Origin: Paraburkholderia sejongensis
Lineage (GTDB): Bacteria > Pseudomonadota > Gammaproteobacteria > Burkholderiales > Burkholderiaceae
DNA: 64,000 nt
NCBI RefSeq assembly: GCF_020880815.1
Contig: NZ_JAJITD010000007.1
Span: forward strand, 62,001 to 126,000
Direction of reading: 5' to 3'
A program made the position numbers and the translations under genes. This document shows, piece by piece, positions 62,489 through 64,000 of the stretch. Under the pieces are notes generated by a model. That model had not been told where the DNA came from. It did not search any database and saw only the letters and a list, made by a program, of their open reading frames with translations. Within the stretch, counting starts at the first letter, position 1, and the number at the start of each line of letters is the position of its first letter.

Positions 62489-63802
62489 ATGTCTTCCCAG
62501 CAAGAAGCCGTACAAGCCGCAGCAACCCTTCAGTCCGTTCCCTCCTACCTTAATCGCGACGACCTCGGCCCCTGGGGCAACTACCTGCGCCAGGTCGACC
62601 GCGTCGCGCCGTATCTCGGTTCGCTGTCGCGCTGGCTCGAAACGCTGAAGCGCCCGAAGCGCATTCTGGTTGTCGACGTGCCGATCGAACTCGATAACGG
62701 CACCGTCGCGCACTTCGAGGGCTACCGCGTGCAGCACAACGTGTCGCGCGGCCCGGGCAAGGGCGGCGTGCGTTATCACCAGGATGTGACGTTGTCCGAA
62801 GTGATGGCGCTGTCCGCGTGGATGTCGGTGAAGAACGCGGCGGTGAACGTGCCGTACGGCGGCGCGAAGGGCGGCATCCGGGTCGATCCGCGCACGCTGT
62901 CGCGCGGCGAGCTCGAGCGCGTAACGCGTCGCTACACCAGCGAAATCGGCATCATCATCGGACCGAACACCGATATTCCCGCGCCGGACGTGAACACGAA
63001 CGAGCAGATCATGGCGTGGATGATGGACACCTACTCGATGAACCAGGGCCAAACGGCCACCGGCGTCGTGACCGGCAAGCCGATCACGCTCGGCGGTTCG
63101 CTCGGCCGCCGCGAGGCGACCGGCCGCGGCGTGTTCGTGGTGGGCTGCGAAGCGGCTCGCCGGATCGGCTTCGACATCGAAGGCGCGCGCATCGCGGTGC
63201 AGGGTTTCGGCAACGTCGGCGGGATTGCCGCGCGGCTGTTCCAGGAAGCGGGCGCGAAGGTGGTCGCGGTGCAGGACCACACCGGCTCGGTGTACAAGTC
63301 GACCGGCATCGACGCGGTCGCGCTGCTCGATCATGTCGCGAAGACGGGCGGCGTCGGCGGTTTCGTCGAAGCCGACGCCATCACCAACGAAGAGTTCTGG
63401 ACCGTCGAATCGGACATCCTGATCCCGGCGGCGCTGGAAAACCAGATCACCGAGATCAACGCCGGCAAGATCAAGACCCGGATCATCGTGGAAGGCGCGA
63501 ACGGCCCGACCACCACCGCGGCCGACGACATCCTGCACGAACGCGGCATCCTCGTGATTCCGGATGTGGTCGCCAATGCGGGCGGTGTGACAGTGTCATA
63601 TTTCGAATGGGTGCAGGACTTCTCGAGCTTCTTCTGGACCGAGGAAGAGATCAACGAGCGTCTGGAGCGGGTGATGCGCGAGGCATTCGCGGCGGTCTGG
63701 CAGGTGTCGAGCGAGCAGAATGTGTCGGTGCGGACCGCGGCGTTCATCGTCGCGTGCAAGCGGATTTTGCAGGCACGCGAACTGCGCGGTTTGTACCCCT
63801 GA
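62489..63802 (+). CDS. gdhA: Glutamate dehydrogenase GdhA
   Basis: A 437-aa hexameric-type Glu/Leu/Phe/Val dehydrogenase interconverting glutamate and 2-oxoglutarate plus ammonia. The catalytic lysine is in [15 protein letters not shown], substrate Lys in [13 protein letters not shown], and the cofactor fold has [32 protein letters not shown] closes the domain. GGAG lies 5 bases before the ATG. Cofactor preference (NAD or NADP) is not decided. A GC-rich hairpin follows at 63875. Confidence 0.96.
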   Translation: MSSQQEAVQAAATLQSVPSYLNRDDLGPWGNYLRQVDRVAPYLGSLSRWLETLKRPKRILVVDVPIELDNGTVAHFEGYRVQHNVSRGPGKGGVRYHQDVTLSEVMALSAWMSVKNAAVNVPYGGAKGGIRVDPRTLSRGELERVTRRYTSEIGIIIGPNTDIPAPDVNTNEQIMAWMMDTYSMNQGQTATGVVTGKPITLGGSLGRREATGRGVFVVGCEAARRIGFDIEGARIAVQGFGNVGGIAARLFQEAGAKVVAVQDHTGSVYKSTGIDAVALLDHVAKTGGVGGFVEADAITNEEFWTVESDILIPAALENQITEINAGKIKTRIIVEGANGPTTTAADDILHERGILVIPDVVANAGGVTVSYFEWVQDFSSFFWTEEEINERLERVMREAFAAVWQVSSEQNVSVRTAAFIVACKRILQARELRGLYP

Positions 63803-63874
63803 TCGATCTTGGACTACCCTGTCTGAGATAGCGATTGATGCATTGCCGCGCTCCACGAGAGCGCGGGTTGGACC

Positions 63875-63904
63875 GGCGGGCGGTATCGAGCGATGCCGCC
63901 CGCC
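63875..63904 (+). terminator. GC-rich hairpin downstream of gdhA
   Basis: GGCGGGCGGTAT pairs with ATGCCGCCCGCC (one G-U) around a 6-base loop, 73 bp after the gdhA stop. No T-run follows, so it may protect the 3' end rather than terminate. The last 100 bases of the window are otherwise unassigned. Confidence 0.4.
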
Positions 63905-64000
63905 TTCGCATGTCCGTGTGAAGCGCGCGCGGCCTTGTCGCACCGCGGTCGCGGCGTGCGCGCAACAACATGGTTAATAGCAATACTTTCAGAAAAATTA

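Noticed and set aside
63970..64000. Start of a further gene at the right edge (ATG followed by VNSNTFRKI)
   Set aside because: Only ten codons are visible, there is no Shine-Dalgarno site, and nothing can be compared; left unassigned.

Overview
The window looks like a core-chromosome segment of a Burkholderiaceae betaproteobacterium, most likely Paraburkholderia or Burkholderia. The basis is the very high GC content with long antisense open frames, the protein types (Mpl, BamE with a long Ala/Pro tail, DUF3426 zinc-ribbon protein, HexR-Edd-Eda-Gnt cluster) and the gene order dapB-exbB-exbD-leuS-lptE-holA-proA. About 60 protein genes are supported. I saw no rRNA, tRNA, CRISPR array, insertion sequence or prophage.

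Layout. (1) 1-7753, minus strand: a PfkB kinase cut by the window edge, tpx, a DUF3426 membrane protein, prmA, accC, accB and aroQ in one convoy, preceded by a TlpA-like thioredoxin and an unrecognised 216-aa protein. (2) 7945-13955, plus: mpl, a small esterase, an RNB-domain ribonuclease, aroE and mtgA, several coupled by 4-bp overlaps. (3) 14183-25097, plus: a sugar operon with an IclR regulator, dgoK, dgoA, two short-chain dehydrogenases, an AraFGH-type ABC importer, an SMP-30 lactonase and an aldose epimerase. This is an oxidative galactose/arabinose route, but no dehydratase is encoded here. (4) 25196-28816: pyrF, then a minus-strand group of cupin, pncC, pgpA and thiL. (5) 29030-32752: maeB, an intergenic stretch that may encode a structured small RNA on the minus strand, then a secreted RNase Sa/barnase-type ribonuclease with a barstar-type inhibitor. 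(6) 32870-38494: rsmE, VOC protein and a spermidine-synthase-like protein on minus; tkt and gap on plus. (7) 38659-43149: an orphan DUF1493 gene, a GntR/FadR regulator divergent from dctA, then allantoicase and ureidoglycolate lyase. (8) 43309-53571: fur divergent from bamE, then dapB, exbBD, leuS, lptE, holA, proA and a HemJ-like gene. (9) 53713-59613: hexR divergent from edd-eda, then gntP-gntK, forming the Entner-Doudoroff and gluconate module. (10) 59740-63802: purB, a LysR regulator and gdhA.

How the genes connect. The carbon genes converge on pyruvate and glyceraldehyde 3-phosphate: DgoK/DgoA from the galactose branch, Edd/Eda from gluconate, Tkt and Gap in lower metabolism, and MaeB returning malate to pyruvate. 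Two regulator-target pairs have clear operator candidates. TGGTCnGACCA palindromes sit at both divergent starts between gntR and dctA. TGTAGTTTTTsTAC motifs sit between hexR and edd, one of them in the spacer of a good promoter.

The least explained items are the possible structured RNA at 31425-31620, the RNase/barstar pair with a long barstar extension, the 216-aa protein at 7103-7753 with a nucleotidyltransferase-like signature, and the DUF1493 orphan. All calls come from reading sequence and from family knowledge; no database search was run.
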